Source: Thermoleophilia bacterium
GTDB lineage: Bacteria > Actinomycetota > Thermoleophilia > BMS3ABIN01
Direction of reading: 5' to 3'
Assembly (NCBI GenBank): GCA_020053595.1
Contig: JAGVMV010000023.1
Coordinates: 1 to 62,021, forward strand
Length of the DNA: 62,021 nt
Below the pieces are notes generated by a model. That model was not told where the DNA came from, searched no databases, and was given only the letters and a program-made list of their open reading frames with translations. A program made the translations under genes and the position numbers. Below, one piece after another: positions 44,818 through 54,127 of this stretch. How positions within the stretch are numbered: position 1 is the stretch's first letter; the number at the start of each line of letters is the position of its first letter.

Positions 44818-45633
44818 TTAAAGCAGCGTCGGCTTCCTTAGGTCGCCGCAACCGCAAGTTTCACTGTCATCAACCGCGTCGATGGCATCCAGGATGATTC
44901 GTGACTGGTTGATGGCATCATCCATAAATATTTTCTTAAGAACCTCATGTTCCCAATCCTTCACTATGCCTTCCGCATAGTTAACAACGATATACAAAGC
45001 CGCGTAGCAAGCACCTATGTCACGGGACAGCCAAACTTCCGGACACATGCTTTGTCCAATGATGTCTCCATATGTTTTCATCATGCGAATTTCCGCGCGG
45101 CTTTCAAAACGGGGACCCTCGGTGACGACACAGGTTCCACGCCCGAACACGCGCCCTTGAGCGTGTTTACCGGCTGCCCTGGTCAAGGCTTGGCTCAACG
45201 CGGTACAAACTGGATCACGCATTATCAGGAGATGGCCCCCGACCACCGGGGTGGGATCGCGATGAGTGGTGAGGTCAACATAATCGTCTGGCACGACTAT
45301 GTCTCGTGGATCTAGAAGCGGATTCAGGCTGCCAACGCCGGCTTCAGAAAAGATTTTCCTCACTCCGGACTGCTTCAGTACCCAAAAAACCTGTCTGGAG
45401 GACTCTCCTCTGGAAACGCTATCCCGCCAGCCATGCAACCTTACGGTCATACAACGTCTTCCGGCCGAGGTCTCAAAAAGCATGAAGGGAGGAGAAGACC
45501 CAAACGGTGTCTCAAAAACCAGATCGTCTTCCAGGACCCGCGCGCTGGCATTCGCGTCTTCAGGAAATGAACATCCCTGCGTGCCCGAACCTCCGATGAC
45601 GGCCCAGGCGGCCTCAGGGAACCCGGCGCTGAT
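44818..45633 (-). CDS. MTA/purine nucleoside phosphorylase-family protein
   Basis: About 272 residues (frame 44818-45636). AVIGGSGTQG at the start is the phosphate-binding loop; RLHGWRDS corresponds to the RHGxxH region but lacks the second His. VTEGPRFESRAEIRMMKTYG and DIIGQSMCPEVWLSRD are typical of MTAP. The likely reaction is phosphorolysis of 5'-methylthioadenosine. The C-terminus ends in Cys-rich ETCGCGDL. Overlaps the upstream M23-like gene by four bases. Confidence 0.82.
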   Translation of the reverse strand: MSAGFPEAAWAVIGGSGTQGCSFPEDANASARVLEDDLVFETPFGSSPPFMLFETSAGRRCMTVRLHGWRDSVSRGESSRQVFWVLKQSGVRKIFSEAGVGSLNPLLDPRDIVVPDDYVDLTTHRDPTPVVGGHLLIMRDPVCTALSQALTRAAGKHAQGRVFGRGTCVVTEGPRFESRAEIRMMKTYGDIIGQSMCPEVWLSRDIGACYAALYIVVNYAEGIVKDWEHEVLKKIFMDDAINQSRIILDAIDAVDDSETCGCGDLRKPTLL

Positions 45634-46427
45634 CACGGCCTCGATTTCTTGTTTAAATACTCGGCTTGCATATGCACGTGGTTGCCGCTGTCATATGTAT
45701 ACCGGCTAAGCTGTTGCTCGATACAGCCATCCAGCTGGCGAACAGAGCCTAATCGGGTTTCTCCAGCGCGCACCGGCTGACCAAGAGTAGCCTGGATGCT
45801 GTCCATGTGGGTCATTACCACCAGCATGTTGGTTTGAAACTGGGGCTGGATTTTCACTTCCATATCCGGACACTCACCCTTCAGATTGTATGAACGAATG
45901 CCGGCGACAGTGCCATCGACAGGGGCGAATATAACTGTCCCGGCAGGAGCGCCAATATCTATGGAGCAAGTGGGGGGGCCAAACCTGCCACCCTCACTCA
46001 TCAGAAAGTAGCCAGGTCCGTTATCCGCGGTCATCAATCCAAGGTTGGAAATAAATGAACCATTTAACTGGCGGCCATCGGGATTCAGTGGAATCAGGTT
46101 ATCGCCTTCGACCGGGTGATAACCGATAGCGGTGACCTGTTGCTCATATACTGGAAGCATCAACTGTATTTCCAAGGCTCCGGCAAGCGAAATCCGGGCA
46201 GGCTGCCTTGCTGCGGCAAGTTCACGGGTTGCTGCCATCGTCCTCTCATCAAGAAGAGGAGTTGAGGACGCCCTCGAAGAAGCAATAACGGCAGCCAGCG
46301 CCATAATTGCCAGGACGAACATAGTCGCAAGAAAAGCCGCGGAGTGCCACCGAAAGCGATATCGGTTTGAAACTCGCGGCTGTAGAGTGTGGGGCTCTGA
46401 GGCCATATCAGACAAGAACTTTATCAC
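45633..46427 (-). CDS. Membrane-anchored M23-like protein, probably catalytically degenerate
   Basis: 264 residues: one membrane helix (about 28-50), then a lysostaphin-like beta fold. SIDIGAPAGTVIFAPVDGTV matches the HxGxDI...G motif of M23 peptidases but the first zinc His is replaced (TCSIDIG). The final HVHMQ motif is present. It may bind rather than cut peptidoglycan. Its stop overlaps the MTAP-like start. Confidence 0.6.
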   Translation of the reverse strand: MIKFLSDMASEPHTLQPRVSNRYRFRWHSAAFLATMFVLAIMALAAVIASSRASSTPLLDERTMAATRELAAARQPARISLAGALEIQLMLPVYEQQVTAIGYHPVEGDNLIPLNPDGRQLNGSFISNLGLMTADNGPGYFLMSEGGRFGPPTCSIDIGAPAGTVIFAPVDGTVAGIRSYNLKGECPDMEVKIQPQFQTNMLVVMTHMDSIQATLGQPVRAGETRLGSVRQLDGCIEQQLSRYTYDSGNHVHMQAEYLNKKSRP

Positions 46428-46551
46428 GATTGATGTCTTTTACAAGACTTATTGTGCTGTTTGTGACAATATTCTGATTGACTGGCAAGTTATTCAATGG
46501 ACGTAGCGAAGATAATCAGTGATGTATAATAGAAAAAGTGTGACGGATACC

Positions 46552-47739
46552 ATGAATGAAAAATCAAATTCTCCCGATCAGGACAATCTTTCGTCGAAAG
46601 GGAGTCATTTAAACATCACGATCCCCCGCTGGGTTCAGATGGTCGGACTGCCAATTCTTGCCCTGCTTGTCTGGTTTACGGCTTCGGCACTCATTCAGGT
46701 TCTATTCATCTTCGCCACTTCGACCGTCATCGCGTTGATGATCAATCCCCTGGTAAAGAAGCTGGAACGTTTCAAAATACCCCGGTATATCTCTGTATTT
46801 GTCGTCTTTCTTTCTTTGCTGGCTCTCATTGTCGCTTTTTTTATATTCGTCATTCCGCCAACAATCAACCAGTTGCAGGAGTTGGTGCAAAACCTGCCCG
46901 ACTACACGAACACGGTACGGGAGCATATACGCGACTGGAAATCCAGCCTGGAATCCTTGAATCTGCCTTTCGATGTCAGCGCTGAATCAAACAGGCTGGT
47001 TGATCGTATAGAGACAGCCGCTGTCGACCTTGGTTCCCTTTTACTGGAATATTCGATCAACCTGGTCAGCGCTCTTACCACACTCTTCCTGATGGTAGTT
47101 ATCACCATATACATGCTGCTGGACGCAAAACGCATCGGTCGTTTCGTCAGAGGGCTTTTTCCGGCCGACCGCCAGGAGGACGCCGAGGAATTCGTCCAGC
47201 GCAGCGAGCGCGCTGTCACTCATTGGGTTCGGGCTCAGGCGCTTTTAAGCCTGCTTGTCGGAATCAGCTCCGGTGTCGGCATCTGGTTCCTGGGAGCCGT
47301 TGGCATCTGGCCTCAGGGCGCCCAGTATTCGGTCTTTTTCGGCGCCTGGGCGGGCATAATGGAGTTCGTCCCGTATATCGGGCCAATACTGGCGGCAGCC
47401 CCGCCGATTGTCCTGGCCTTTTTTTCATCTCCCTGGATTTCACTTGCGGTCGTTATTGTCTTTGTATTTATCCAGCAGGTAGAAGGCCATATTCTTGTGC
47501 CTAACATTATGGGGCAGGCGGTTGGCGTACATCCTCTGGTCGTTATCTTTGCCGTGCTGGCGGGAGCCAATATCTATGGAATTGCCGGCATGCTGCTGGC
47601 GCTTCCATTAGTTGCACTGGCACGAGAACTGTATTCTTTCTTCAAACCCCGCATCTCTCTGGAAAAGTGGCAGGAAGGAACGGCGATGTCAGCCGCCGAA
47701 AAAAGTACCATTCCACTTGAAGATGACATCACTAAATGA
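46552..47739 (+). CDS. AI-2E/PerM-type membrane transporter
   Basis: About 395 residues; the frame is open from GTG 46519 with several possible starts, and I take ATG 46552. Eight hydrophobic segments, with VIALMINPLVKKLERFKIP, FVPYIGPILAAAPPIVLA and QQVEGHILVPNIMGQAVGVH as family blocks. Despite the name these proteins include Na+/H+ or K+ antiporters and AI-2 exporters. Directly followed by a second family member with an ATGA overlap. Confidence 0.85.
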   Translation: MNEKSNSPDQDNLSSKGSHLNITIPRWVQMVGLPILALLVWFTASALIQVLFIFATSTVIALMINPLVKKLERFKIPRYISVFVVFLSLLALIVAFFIFVIPPTINQLQELVQNLPDYTNTVREHIRDWKSSLESLNLPFDVSAESNRLVDRIETAAVDLGSLLLEYSINLVSALTTLFLMVVITIYMLLDAKRIGRFVRGLFPADRQEDAEEFVQRSERAVTHWVRAQALLSLLVGISSGVGIWFLGAVGIWPQGAQYSVFFGAWAGIMEFVPYIGPILAAAPPIVLAFFSSPWISLAVVIVFVFIQQVEGHILVPNIMGQAVGVHPLVVIFAVLAGANIYGIAGMLLALPLVALARELYSFFKPRISLEKWQEGTAMSAAEKSTIPLEDDITK

Positions 47740-48848
47740 CCTCACTCAAGGAAAAAATCCTCGTACCCAAGTATGTGCAATATATCTTCCTGCCAGTGGC
47801 TCTGCTGCTCGGCGTCTGGTTCATCAGCATAATCCGTACGATTATCATAATGTTTGCGCTGGCGACTATCATCGCTTTCGTGCTGGACCAGCCGGTCAGT
47901 CTGATGCAGGAAAAATTGCGAATGCCCCGCATACTGGCAGTGGTCATTGTCTGGCTGTTCCTCCTGGGAGTCGTCGCCGGGCTCATGGCGCTGATTATCC
48001 CGAACGTTATTTCAGAGCTTAACTACCTGATAGACAATATCCCTGAATATACGACCCGCACGGAGTCCGTTGTACACGATTTCCAAAAATGGTTTGGTGA
48101 ACTGGACCTGCCATACAAACCGGACATCACCCCTTCAGATGTGGCCGGCAAGCTGGCGTCAGGAGGAGAAGAAGTAGCCAAGCGGGCTCTCGGAATCGCG
48201 GAACTCATTTTCAGCACCGGCCTGAACGCCTTCCTGGTCCTGATCATCAGCATTTACCTGCTGATCGACGCGCCACGGCTGCGGGACTCCGCCAGAAATT
48301 CCATCCCGCCACAATTCCGGGATGATGCCGTAAAGCTGTTTTCCAAAATGCAGAAGGCTCTAGGCAGATACCTGCGCGGACAATTACTGGTCTCCACCAT
48401 CATGGGGATCCTTGGCGGCTTCATCGCCTTTTATGGTGGCGCCGGCGCTTATCTATTCATCATCGCCGTCTGGGTTGCCCTTACTGAAGTCATCCCGTTG
48501 ATCGGACCCTTCCTGGGAGCAGCCCCCGCGGTAGTGCTGGCGTACTTTATCGTGAGCCCGGGACGCGCCATGGTCGTAGCTCTTTTGTTCCTGGCGGTCC
48601 AGCAGCTGGAAGGTCACATACTGGTTCCCAAAGTTATGGGCAAAAGCGTAGGCGTGCACCCACTCTGGGTGATGTTCGCCGTACTTACCGGCGCTACCAT
48701 CGGTGGGCTTCCGGGTGGGCTTTTGGCAGTACCACTGGTGGCTATCATCAAGGTCGTGATCGACTTCTGTCGGGAGGAGATGATCCTGGAAAAATGGGAT
48801 CGTCCCCTGCTTGAGAAAAAACCGGTCGAAGAAAGCGAGACCGCCTAG
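47736..48848 (+). CDS. AI-2E/PerM-type membrane transporter (second copy)
   Basis: 370 residues, same architecture as its neighbour: IIAFVLDQPVSLMQEKLRMP, EVIPLIGPFLGAAPAVVLAY, QQLEGHILVPKVMGKSVGVH. Start ATG 47736 overlaps the upstream stop. The two are clearly paralogous but diverged outside these blocks, so an old tandem duplication or a heteromeric pair is likely. Confidence 0.87.
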   Translation: MTSLKEKILVPKYVQYIFLPVALLLGVWFISIIRTIIIMFALATIIAFVLDQPVSLMQEKLRMPRILAVVIVWLFLLGVVAGLMALIIPNVISELNYLIDNIPEYTTRTESVVHDFQKWFGELDLPYKPDITPSDVAGKLASGGEEVAKRALGIAELIFSTGLNAFLVLIISIYLLIDAPRLRDSARNSIPPQFRDDAVKLFSKMQKALGRYLRGQLLVSTIMGILGGFIAFYGGAGAYLFIIAVWVALTEVIPLIGPFLGAAPAVVLAYFIVSPGRAMVVALLFLAVQQLEGHILVPKVMGKSVGVHPLWVMFAVLTGATIGGLPGGLLAVPLVAIIKVVIDFCREEMILEKWDRPLLEKKPVEESETA

Positions 48849-48859
48849 AGTCGGTATCA

Positions 48860-50377
48860 TTGTCCACGTCTAACTACATTCATGTGGATGATTTTTTTCG
48901 ATGCTTTCGTGGCGAGATAATCCGTCGAGATACCGTTGGCTCTGGTAACAAAATCACTGGCCTCGCCTATGACTCCCGCCTGGTCATGCCTGGATACCTT
49001 TTTGCCGCTGTGCCAGGATTCAAGGTAGATGGCCACGACTTCATTCCCCAGGCACGCAAAGCCGGAGCAATTTTATTGCTATCCGAGCGGTGGGTGGAAA
49101 ACACCGGCATGATCCAGGTGCAGGTGCCCTCGGTCCGCAAGGCTATGGCTTACGCGGCGCAAGCCTTTTACAGCAACACCCAGGACCAGCCTCTGCTGAT
49201 TGGGGTAACCGGCACCAACGGCAAGACCACAACAACATATTTGATAGATTCCATTTTGCGCGAATCAGGGCTGGCCACAGGTCTGGTCGGTGGCATCGAA
49301 TACCGGATGGGTGAAAATTCCGCAACCGCAACCCGGACGACACCGGAAGCTTTCGACCTGCATCGTCTGCTCAAAACTACCAGCCATACCAGAATTGATG
49401 CGGTAACCATGGAAGTCTCATCCCACGGCATCGACCTCTACCGGGTCGCCTGCCTGAACTTTACTGTTGCTGTTTTTACAAACCTGACCCGCGACCATCT
49501 GGACCTTCATGGAAGCATGGAACATTATTACCAGGTTAAGCGCAGCCTGTTTGCAGGGTCCCTCGAGGAACCAGGTAACCCGGGTGTACCCATCGCGGCG
49601 AACCGACCCATGGCTGCGGTAAATATCGATGATCCTTACGGCCGGCGGCTGGCGGATGAGCTCGAAGATCGTCTGGTAACCTACGGTATGAGCCCAGAGG
49701 CCGATGTCCGGGCCGGCAATATTGAATATGAAGGCTGGAAAACCGGATTCACCCTTATAACGCCTGCGGGAAGCGTCCCGGTACAATTGCGCCTTGCCGG
49801 TGCCTACAATCTTGCAAACGCACTGGCCGCGGCAGCCGCGGGTATTGCTGCAGGAATCAGTCCCGATGTAATAGCTGCCGGCCTCAGTGCCTCAAACGGA
49901 GCACCAGGCCGCTTTGAACAGGTGGCTGTGGACGCTCCCTTCCGGGTTATCGTTGATTATGCACATAATGAGGACGGCCTCGCCAAAGCGCTGACTACAG
50001 CCCGCTCGCTTTCCTCCGGCCGCCTGATCCTCGTTTTTGGTTGCCCGGGTGAGCGAGATCGCGAAAAGAGGCCGGCCATGGGCAAGGTCGCCGGCTCACT
50101 TGCGGACCTGGCAATCCTGACCACCGACGACTGTTATAGCGAACCTCCGGAACAGATACTCGATGAAACCGAATCTGGTTTGATTGAATCCGGTGGCGAG
50201 TACCAGAGAGTAAGCGATCGCCGGCAGGCGATCGAAGCAGCCGTGGCAGCGGCTGGCCCTGGCGATACAGTGCTTCTTGCCGGCAAGGGTCACGAAACAC
50301 GGCAGATAATGGCTGACGGCCCCCTCGGATTCAGCGACATGAATGTCGTAAAGGAAATCCTCACCAGCAAACCCTGA
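48860..50377 (+). CDS. MurE-like Mur ligase with altered amino-acid-recognition motif
   Basis: 505 residues from TTG 48860. VTGTNGKTTTTYLIDSI is the ATP loop; VTMEVSSHGIDLYRV, FTNLTRDHLDLHGSMEHYY and VIVDYAHNEDGLAKAL are MurE blocks with the metal and substrate residues. Where MurE that adds diaminopimelate has DNPR, this has TTDDCYSEPPEQIL, so the Arg is missing. It also lies outside any murein gene cluster. It may add another amino acid or act on another muropeptide-like substrate. Confidence 0.82.
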   Translation: MSTSNYIHVDDFFRCFRGEIIRRDTVGSGNKITGLAYDSRLVMPGYLFAAVPGFKVDGHDFIPQARKAGAILLLSERWVENTGMIQVQVPSVRKAMAYAAQAFYSNTQDQPLLIGVTGTNGKTTTTYLIDSILRESGLATGLVGGIEYRMGENSATATRTTPEAFDLHRLLKTTSHTRIDAVTMEVSSHGIDLYRVACLNFTVAVFTNLTRDHLDLHGSMEHYYQVKRSLFAGSLEEPGNPGVPIAANRPMAAVNIDDPYGRRLADELEDRLVTYGMSPEADVRAGNIEYEGWKTGFTLITPAGSVPVQLRLAGAYNLANALAAAAAGIAAGISPDVIAAGLSASNGAPGRFEQVAVDAPFRVIVDYAHNEDGLAKALTTARSLSSGRLILVFGCPGERDREKRPAMGKVAGSLADLAILTTDDCYSEPPEQILDETESGLIESGGEYQRVSDRRQAIEAAVAAAGPGDTVLLAGKGHETRQIMADGPLGFSDMNVVKEILTSKP

Positions 50378-50533
50378 TCCAGTTCTTTACCGCCTGATAG
50401 AAAAAAAGTTTTCGCATTTAGCAGCATTTTATTTTTACTATCCTTCGGAATCATTGTGCAGTTGAATCGCCTCTGATAAATTGAGCCTGTCGCCCGTAAT
50501 GACAACGTGAAAGCTCGAGTGGAGGCGGTTCAA

Positions 50534-51535
50534 ATGTGGAAGCGGATGCTAGGTTGTTGTTTCATGCTGCTCGCCGTTTTGTCCTTTCTGATGGTTGCCA
50601 GACAGGCTGTCGCCGCCTGCAGTGTTGACCCTCCATCATTACCTGAGAATCTCGCCTGGCCGGCCAATGGCCCGATAACGACATCCTGGACCCTTGATTG
50701 CGCAACCGACAGGGGACACCGAGGTATCGATATCGCCGCCCCGGCTGGCAGCCAGATAATTGCAAGCGCCGCGGGGACTGTAATATTCAGAGGTTATACT
50801 CCTGCGGAGGGTGGAGGCATAACTGTGTCAATAGAGCATGCGGGAGGCCTGCGGACTACATACCTTCATTTAGTGCAGGCTGCGGTAACTGCGGGTCAGC
50901 ATGTGGATCAAGGGCAGTTGCTGGCACTGGCCGATGTTACACCGTTGCATTTCGGACTTAAACAGGCCGGACCCAGAGAAGTATATTTCAATCCACTGGA
51001 CTTCCTTCCCGCACCGGTAGCCGAACCGGCGCCTGCCGAGAAAGTCCCTGCCCAGATCGAAACGGCAGATTCTCAAGCACTGGAACCCATCGTCTCACCA
51101 CCGGCCGATCCCGATCCGGTAACGTCATCGGCACCAGATACAGCAGTGCCCACACTTTCTCCCTATATTTCTCCAATAACCCAAAATAGCACACAGGGGA
51201 GTATCCAACTTCTGGACGGCTCCGGCTTATTCTCAGGTTCCTCGCGCACCAGTGGAGAAATCTATACAGCTAACACAGAACTTGCGCCGGCAACACTCCT
51301 GACGGATTCAGCTATGGGAAAAATCGACGGCACATCCTTTCCCATCATGCAAAAAGTTGCAGAGCATACAAATTCGGTAAACTCGCGCCTTTCCGGACAG
51401 CGGGATGCAATGACACACATTTCGCCACTATCCCGACGAGGCCTTGCTCTCCTGACCGTGGTTTTATTGTTAATGACAGCCGGGATGGCAGCTGGAAAGA
51501 TAACTTCCTCTGTACCACGGCCCAGTCCGGTCTGA
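50534..51535 (+). CDS. M23-family peptidase-like secreted protein with C-terminal membrane anchor
   Basis: 333 residues from ATG 50534, chosen over GTG 50507 because GTGGAGG lies just before it. Signal peptide (LLAVLSFLMVARQAVAA), then an M23 domain with HRGIDIAAPAG, GTVIFRG, YLHLVQ and PLHFGLKQ. The last motif has Pro where the first His of HxH is usual. A Pro/Ala-rich linker, a Ser/Thr-rich region and a final helix (LALLTVVLLLMTAGMAA) follow. Likely acts at or binds the cell wall. Confidence 0.75.
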   Translation: MWKRMLGCCFMLLAVLSFLMVARQAVAACSVDPPSLPENLAWPANGPITTSWTLDCATDRGHRGIDIAAPAGSQIIASAAGTVIFRGYTPAEGGGITVSIEHAGGLRTTYLHLVQAAVTAGQHVDQGQLLALADVTPLHFGLKQAGPREVYFNPLDFLPAPVAEPAPAEKVPAQIETADSQALEPIVSPPADPDPVTSSAPDTAVPTLSPYISPITQNSTQGSIQLLDGSGLFSGSSRTSGEIYTANTELAPATLLTDSAMGKIDGTSFPIMQKVAEHTNSVNSRLSGQRDAMTHISPLSRRGLALLTVVLLLMTAGMAAGKITSSVPRPSPV

Positions 51536-51660
51536 CCCCCGAGACATTTATACCGTCATGAATTAAAACAATGCCATAGCGGATGACTGAGTGCTTCATA
51601 AGAACTCAACCAGCTGCTAATATAGCAACTGCCCTGGCAAGCTCAATTTGAGGCCTTCAG

Positions 51661-53175
51661 TTGAATACTTTTTACGTGACCACTCCAATTTATTATGTAA
51701 ATGACGTCCCACATATAGGCCACGCTTACACCACCATAGCCGCCGATATACTTGCCCGTCACCATCGGCAGCTGGGAGAGGACGTCTTTTTCCTCACCGG
51801 TACTGACGAACACGGCAATCCTGCCGCCCGGGCGGCCCAAAAAAGGGGGCTGACACCCAAGGAACACGCCGATGAAATGGTCGTGAAGTTTCAGGATCTG
51901 GTTAAGCTGGTCAACGCTTCAAACGATTTTTTTATTCGCACCACAGACCCGGAGCATTGTGCCGCTGTCCAGAGGTTCATACAGAAGTTATATGACAAGG
52001 GTGATATCTATATCAAGTCTTACAGCGGCCTCTACTGCAGTTCATGCGAAGCTTTTTACTCGGAAAAAGACCTTATGGATGGAAAGTGCCCCGACCACGG
52101 AACGGAACCGGAACTGGTCGAGGAGGAGAACTATTTTTTCCGGCTTTCCGGGTATCAGCAGACACTTCTGGATTTCTACGATGGAAATCCGGATTTCGTC
52201 AAGCCTTCAACCCGCTTTAATGAGGCACGCAGCTTTATCGAGCAGGGTCTCGAGGATATCAGCATCAGCCGCGCAACCCTCGAATGGGGCATACCGATCC
52301 CCTGGGATCCAAAACAGGTCGTGTACGTCTGGGTGGATGCGCTCCTCAACTACATAACCGCCCTCGAGTATGCCCGGAATGAAAGCCTGTTCCTCAAGTT
52401 CTGGCCTGCAACCTATCACCTGATGGCCAAGGATATCCTCAAGTTCCACGCAGTTATCTGGCCCGCACTGTTGATGGCTTCAGGAAACGAACTGCCGCGT
52501 CACCTTTTTATTCACGGTTATCTGTTGATGGGCGGCCAGAAGATGAGCAAAACCAGGGGAAATGTACTCGATCCCTTTGAAGTTATGAATAAATACGGCG
52601 TTGATGCCTTCCGTTTTTACTGCTTCAGAGAGGTTGCCTTCGGTCAGGATGGAGTTATTTCGCTCGAAGGTTTCGAATCAAGGTACAACTCTGAACTTGC
52701 CAACGAGCTCGGCAATCTCGTGAGTCGTACGGTAGCAATGGTAAAGAAATATTGCGAGGGCGTCGTGCCCGGGCCAACAGCCAAATCAAAGGAATTTTCC
52801 AGTATCAGCCTTCGATTGCAGGAGAATACTATGGCCGCCCTGGAAAATGTGGAACTTACTGTCTGCCTCGAGAAAATCTGGGAATTCGTCCGCGCTCTCA
52901 ATAAGTACGTAGAAGATACTGCGCCCTGGAAACTGGCCAGAGATTCAGCCAGCCGTGATGCTCTCAACGACGTCCTCTACAACCTGGTGGAGGGACTACG
53001 GATCTGTGCGATTTTGCTACATCCGTTCATGCCGGAAACGACTCTGGAAATACTGCGCCGTCTTGGTCAGCCTGGCAGCCCCGGCAATCTTGCCATCGAA
53101 AACGCGAAGTGGGGAGGAGCCTTGTCCGGCGCCACCGTGGAAAGCGCCGACCCTCTATTCCCAAAACTCATCTAG
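51661..53175 (+). CDS. metG: Methionyl-tRNA synthetase
   Basis: 504 residues from TTG 51661 with GAGG eight bases upstream. TTPIYYVNDVPHIGHAYTTI holds the HIGH motif, CSSCEAFYSEKDLMDGKCPD a zinc knuckle, and KMSKTRGN the KMSKS loop. No C-terminal dimerisation/tRNA-binding domain is present, so it is the short form. Followed directly by tatD, an order seen in many Gram-positive-type genomes. Confidence 0.95.
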   Translation: MNTFYVTTPIYYVNDVPHIGHAYTTIAADILARHHRQLGEDVFFLTGTDEHGNPAARAAQKRGLTPKEHADEMVVKFQDLVKLVNASNDFFIRTTDPEHCAAVQRFIQKLYDKGDIYIKSYSGLYCSSCEAFYSEKDLMDGKCPDHGTEPELVEEENYFFRLSGYQQTLLDFYDGNPDFVKPSTRFNEARSFIEQGLEDISISRATLEWGIPIPWDPKQVVYVWVDALLNYITALEYARNESLFLKFWPATYHLMAKDILKFHAVIWPALLMASGNELPRHLFIHGYLLMGGQKMSKTRGNVLDPFEVMNKYGVDAFRFYCFREVAFGQDGVISLEGFESRYNSELANELGNLVSRTVAMVKKYCEGVVPGPTAKSKEFSSISLRLQENTMAALENVELTVCLEKIWEFVRALNKYVEDTAPWKLARDSASRDALNDVLYNLVEGLRICAILLHPFMPETTLEILRRLGQPGSPGNLAIENAKWGGALSGATVESADPLFPKLI

Positions 53176-53196
53176 TTGCCAAACCGGATTTCAGCC

Positions 53197-53967
53197 ATGC
53201 AAAACCTGATAGACAGCCACGCCCACCTGGACCTGTTGGATGATCCAGATCAGGCGCTTGCGGCTGCGAAAGAAGCTGGAGTTGAACGGATTCTGGCTGT
53301 GGGCATCGACATTGAGTCCAGCCGAAAGGCTCTGGATTACGCCATACGTTATAGAGAGGTGTTTGCGGCTATAGGTATCCACCCGCACGACGCTGCGGAG
53401 GTAGATGAAATTATAATCTCCGAACTCGAAACGCTTGCTGGCAGCTCAGACAAGATAATAGCTATCGGTGAGACTGGCCTCGACTACTATCATAATCGCG
53501 CCACCCCGGCTAGACAGAAAGACGCCTTTCTTATGCACATTGAGCTGGCTAAAAAGGTCGGCCTGCCGATTATCGTCCACTCGCGGGAAGCTGATGTCGA
53601 CGTTTTATCGCTGCTAGAAGAATATGCCGCCGGCCTGAGCGTCATTTTGCACTGTTTTTCACTTTGTAACCATGTAGACCAATGCGCTGCGAATGGTTAT
53701 TTCATGTCATTCGCAGGCAATGTGACCTTCGCTAAAGCTGATAGCCTGCGCGAAGCAGCGGCAAGGGCCCCGCAGCACCTTATTCTCACGGAAACCGATT
53801 CTCCATATCTTGCGCCCGTCCCAAAAAGAGGTACATCAAACGGACCGGCCAATGTCAGGTTTACACTTCAGGAAATAGCCCGCTTGCGAGGAATCCAGCC
53901 GTCGAATATGGCTGAGTCAGTCTTTGAAAATTTTCTCTCCGCTTTCAGCTTGAAGCCCTCCAGCTAA
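53197..53967 (+). CDS. tatD: TatD-family metal-dependent hydrolase
   Basis: 256 residues from ATG 53197; TTG 53176 is an upstream alternative. IDSHAHLDLLDD gives HxH; GETGLDYYHN, IIVHSREADVDVL, LHCFS and LTETDSPYLAP supply the remaining metal ligands. TatD enzymes are 3'-5' exonucleases or D-aminoacyl-tRNA-like deacylase relatives; here the metG-tatD linkage supports orthology with YabD. Confidence 0.92.
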   Translation: MQNLIDSHAHLDLLDDPDQALAAAKEAGVERILAVGIDIESSRKALDYAIRYREVFAAIGIHPHDAAEVDEIIISELETLAGSSDKIIAIGETGLDYYHNRATPARQKDAFLMHIELAKKVGLPIIVHSREADVDVLSLLEEYAAGLSVILHCFSLCNHVDQCAANGYFMSFAGNVTFAKADSLREAAARAPQHLILTETDSPYLAPVPKRGTSNGPANVRFTLQEIARLRGIQPSNMAESVFENFLSAFSLKPSS

Positions 53968-54079
53968 AGCCTTTCAATAAAAATACAAATACAAATACCT
54001 TCCCAAAACCGGCTGAAATGTACTGACCACTCATTCGGATAGTTATGGTTTAACCTGCAAATACACGGGTATTAAACAA

Positions 54080-54118
54080 TGTAATAATGTTGACTCTACA
54101 ATTACACAATATTAAAGT
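54080..54118 (+). promoter_or_regulatory. Promoter and operator of the Rrf2-TusA/isc operon
   Basis: TTGACT (54090-54095), 17-base spacer, TAAAGT (54113-54118). The dyad TGTAAT (54080-54085)/ATTACA (54101-54106) straddles the -35. The start codon is only about 10 bases past the -10, so the mRNA is probably leaderless, and no Shine-Dalgarno is seen. 53968-54124 otherwise holds nothing. Confidence 0.5.
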
Positions 54119-54127
54119 ATCGTCTTG

